Shown piece by piece: positions 57,409 to 64,000 of a stretch of 64,000 bases of DNA (positions within the stretch are counted from its first letter, which is position 1; the number at the start of each line of letters is the position of its first letter). The notes beneath the pieces were generated by a model, which was not told where the DNA came from, searched no databases, and was given only the letters and a program-made list of their open reading frames with translations. The position numbers and the translations under genes were made by a program. Source of the DNA: Nocardioides zeae (GTDB lineage Bacteria; Actinomycetota; Actinomycetes; Propionibacteriales; Nocardioidaceae); contig NZ_JAUTAN010000001.1 of NCBI RefSeq assembly GCF_030818655.1, positions 1,798,001 through 1,862,000 of the forward strand, written 5' to 3'.

Positions 57409-58490
57409 CGTCCCACGGGGCACCCTCGCGGCGTACGGCGGGTCAGCCCCGACGGAAGAGCCAGCCGAAGCCCACGACGGTGGCCGCACCCAGCGCGAAC
57501 GACCGCGCCGCGCGCCTGGTTGACGGTGATCACCTCGTCCTCGGGCTTGTCGAGGTCGACACGGAGCGCGGCGAGACGCACCTCCTCCTCGGCGGCCGCC
57601 TGCTCGCGGCGCAGCCGGGCCGAGGTGGACGTGTGGGCCCAGGACGCGGCGTACATGACGACGCGGGAGAAGTAGTTGATCCAGACCAGCAGGATCAGCG
57701 CGATGCCGAAGGCCTGGAACGCGGGCTGGCCCTTCGTCGAGGCCAGGAGGAGGCCTGCGACCTGCTTGAGCACCTCGAAGCCGACCGCGCCGAGGAGGGC
57801 TCCCTTCCACAGGTCGATCCGCGGGATGTCGGGCTCGGCCAGGAGACGGAACATGACGGTGAAGAGCACCGAGCTGGCCAGGATGCCGACGAAGATGGTG
57901 AGGATCCGCAGCAGCCAGGCGAGCTCGTCGCCGAGGCCGACCAACGCCAGGACGTCCGCGGAGAAGGCGTTGAGGACGGACGAGACGGCGACGCTCGTGA
58001 AGAGCACGGCCCCGATCGCCACGAGCGCGGTGAGGTCGCGCAGCTTGCCCTTGACGAAGCTCGGCTGTTCGTCGGCCGGCTCGTCGAAGACCACCAGCAG
58101 CGACTCCCGCATGCCGGAGAGCCAGCCGAGCCCGGAGTAGAGCACGCCGACGAGGCCGATGATGCCGGCGGTGCTCGCCGCGCCCTCGAGGTCGTCGATC
58201 GAGATCTCGCCCTCACCGGAGCCGATCATGCCGGGGAAGATGCCGGTGATGGCGTCCACGAGCTGCTGCTGCGCGTCGGGGTAGACCCGCGCGATCCAAC
58301 CGATCGCGAAGAAGGCCAGCGCCAGCAGCGGGAAGAACGACAGGAAGCCGAAGAACGTCACCGCCCCGGCCTGCGTGTTGCCCTTCACGGAGCCGTAGTG
58401 CTGCTGCATGCGCACCGTGTGGTCGAGCCAGGGCCGAGCCGTCCGCTGCTCGGCGAACCAGACCTTCGCGCGTTCCGCTGCTCCAGCCAC
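57396..58490 (-). CDS. YihY/BrkB-family membrane protein, apparent frameshift near the 3' end
   Basis: From GTG 58490 (GAGGAGG 8 bases upstream) to a stop at 57396. Six membrane helices of the YihY/BrkB family: GAVTFFGFLSFFPLLALAFF, GIIGLVGVLYSGLGWLSGMR, LFTVMFRLLAEPDIP, ALLGAVGFEVLKQVAGLLL, LVWINYFSRVVMYAASWA. After VITVNQARG (near 57510) the frame yields Arg/Gly/Pro residues with no family character. The +1 frame from there reads ARSFALGAATVVGFGWLFRR and stops at 57443, a natural YihY end, giving 348 residues. One extra base in the GC repeat at about 57504-57514 explains it. The uncorrected frame also overlaps the SCO4848-like gene by 13 bases. Function of the family is unsettled; it is not a ribonuclease BN. 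Confidence 0.82.
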   Translation of the reverse strand: MAGAAERAKVWFAEQRTARPWLDHTVRMQQHYGSVKGNTQAGAVTFFGFLSFFPLLALAFFAIGWIARVYPDAQQQLVDAITGIFPGMIGSGEGEISIDDLEGAASTAGIIGLVGVLYSGLGWLSGMRESLLVVFDEPADEQPSFVKGKLRDLTALVAIGAVLFTSVAVSSVLNAFSADVLALVGLGDELAWLLRILTIFVGILASSVLFTVMFRLLAEPDIPRIDLWKGALLGAVGFEVLKQVAGLLLASTKGQPAFQAFGIALILLVWINYFSRVVMYAASWAHTSTSARLRREQAAAEEEVRLAALRVDLDKPEDEVITVNQARGAVVRAGCGHRRGLRLALPSGLTRRTPRGCPVGRWRP

Positions 58491-58513
58491 GTCGTGACCT
58501 CCTCGTCCTCGGG

Positions 58514-59035
58514 TCAACCGGCAGCGGGCTGCAGGGGGAAGTCGTCGGTACGGCGCCAGCCCGCCACCTCGTCGTGGACGTAGAGGTGGAAGCGGTCCAC
58601 CTCGAAGGCGCAGTCGAACTCGGCGAGCTCCGTGAAGGCGCGGTCGAGCAGGTCGTCGCCGAGGTGGTGCGCCACCGTCACGTGCGGGTGGTAGGGGAAG
58701 ACGAGCTCGACCTCGAGGGGACCCTTGCGCAGGTCCTCGGCCAGCTGCTCCGACTCGCCGATCCCCTGGGCGACGGTCACGAAGACGACCGGCGAGATGG
58801 GGCGGAACGTGCCCGTCCCCCGCAGGTGCATCCGGAACGCCGTGTGCTTCCCGGCCACCAGGTCGAGGTGCTCCCGCACGACGTGGAGCTCGGGCTCCGG
58901 CACCTCGGTCGGCGGGATCAGCGTGATGTGCGTCGGGATCAGGTCGGCCGTCGCGTCACCGAGGGACCGGCGGTAGCTCTGGAGCTCCTCCGCCCAGGGC
59001 TCCGGGAGGGCCAGGGCGACTCCGATCGTGGGCAC
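58514..59035 (-). CDS. 2'-5' RNA ligase family (2H phosphoesterase) protein
   Basis: 173 residues from GTG 59035. The two HxT motifs of the 2H superfamily are HITL in IPTHITLIPPTE and HVTV in PYHPHVTVAHHLG. Members act on 2'-5' or cyclic phosphodiesters of RNA or nucleotides; this one's substrate is unknown. The fold is complete at normal length. TAGGGT 7 bases upstream of the GTG includes the TAG stop of trpS, so the gene may have its own promoter embedded in the end of trpS. Confidence 0.88.
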   Translation of the reverse strand: MPTIGVALALPEPWAEELQSYRRSLGDATADLIPTHITLIPPTEVPEPELHVVREHLDLVAGKHTAFRMHLRGTGTFRPISPVVFVTVAQGIGESEQLAEDLRKGPLEVELVFPYHPHVTVAHHLGDDLLDRAFTELAEFDCAFEVDRFHLYVHDEVAGWRRTDDFPLQPAAG

Positions 59036-59045
59036 GCGCTCGACC

Positions 59046-64000
<4,955 letters not shown>

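Overview
The window is a very GC-rich, gene-dense stretch of an actinobacterial chromosome, most likely of Nocardioides or a close relative. This is inferred from four things seen here. Starts are often GTG or TTG, and genes are packed with 4-bp ATGA/GTGA overlaps. At least ten genes carry a TANNNT hexamer 6-8 bases before the start codon, the mark of leaderless transcription. The content is typical of actinobacteria: an F420-type oxidoreductase, NAD(P)H-quinone dehydrogenase, HtaA-type heme uptake, methylmalonyl-CoA mutase and an SCO4848-type protein. The order lpdA-like / purine phosphorylase / phosphosugar mutase / amidohydrolase / add / deoA / cdd / sdh recalls the M. tuberculosis Rv3303c-Rv3319 neighbourhood, although the blocks are rearranged.

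Layout. 1-16625 is central metabolism: the end of a biotin-dependent acyl-CoA carboxylase alpha subunit, an LLM-class oxidoreductase, three paralogous membrane proteins of unknown function (2117-5312), pyruvate carboxylase, an FHA protein, a SpoIID/LytB-like secreted protein, a translationally coupled group of three flavoproteins (15627 back to 11331) and a purine nucleoside phosphorylase. A frameshifted tetR lies at 16644-17220. 17207-26841 is an iron/heme acquisition island: HmuTUV importer, HtaA-domain surface proteins, and a divergent heme oxygenase under two tandem DtxR/IdeR-like boxes. 26894-30367 holds miscellaneous enzymes and a palindromic repeat element.

30385-45404 is a nucleoside salvage region: phosphosugar (probably phosphopentose) mutase, deoC, a uridine-kinase-like/C39-like fusion, add, deoA, cdd and a four-gene BMP-type nucleoside ABC importer, with a cytochrome P450 lodged between cdd and deoA. 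An IS30-family element (about 45590-46881) sits in a repeat-rich spacer. 47053-52063 is mutA-mutB-meaB. A glycosyltransferase follows, then sdhCAB with a strong terminator. The right end has an SCO4848-like protein, a YihY/BrkB-like protein with an apparent 3' frameshift, a 2H phosphoesterase, trpS, an MFS exporter and the 3' part of a fused ABC exporter that runs off the edge.

How the genes work together: propionyl-CoA or another acyl-CoA is carboxylated (left edge), methylmalonyl-CoA is converted to succinyl-CoA (mutAB/meaB), and succinate is oxidised by sdhCAB, with pyruvate carboxylase feeding oxaloacetate. Salvaged nucleosides are cleaved to sugar phosphates and aldehydes. No tRNA, rRNA or CRISPR array was seen, and no stretch above about 300 bases lacks a gene. 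The points most worth a second look are the kinase/C39-like fusion, the HtaA locus with its module-sharing secreted proteins, a palindromic repeat family that forms the C-terminus of one gene, the three-paralog membrane operon, and two apparent frameshifts.
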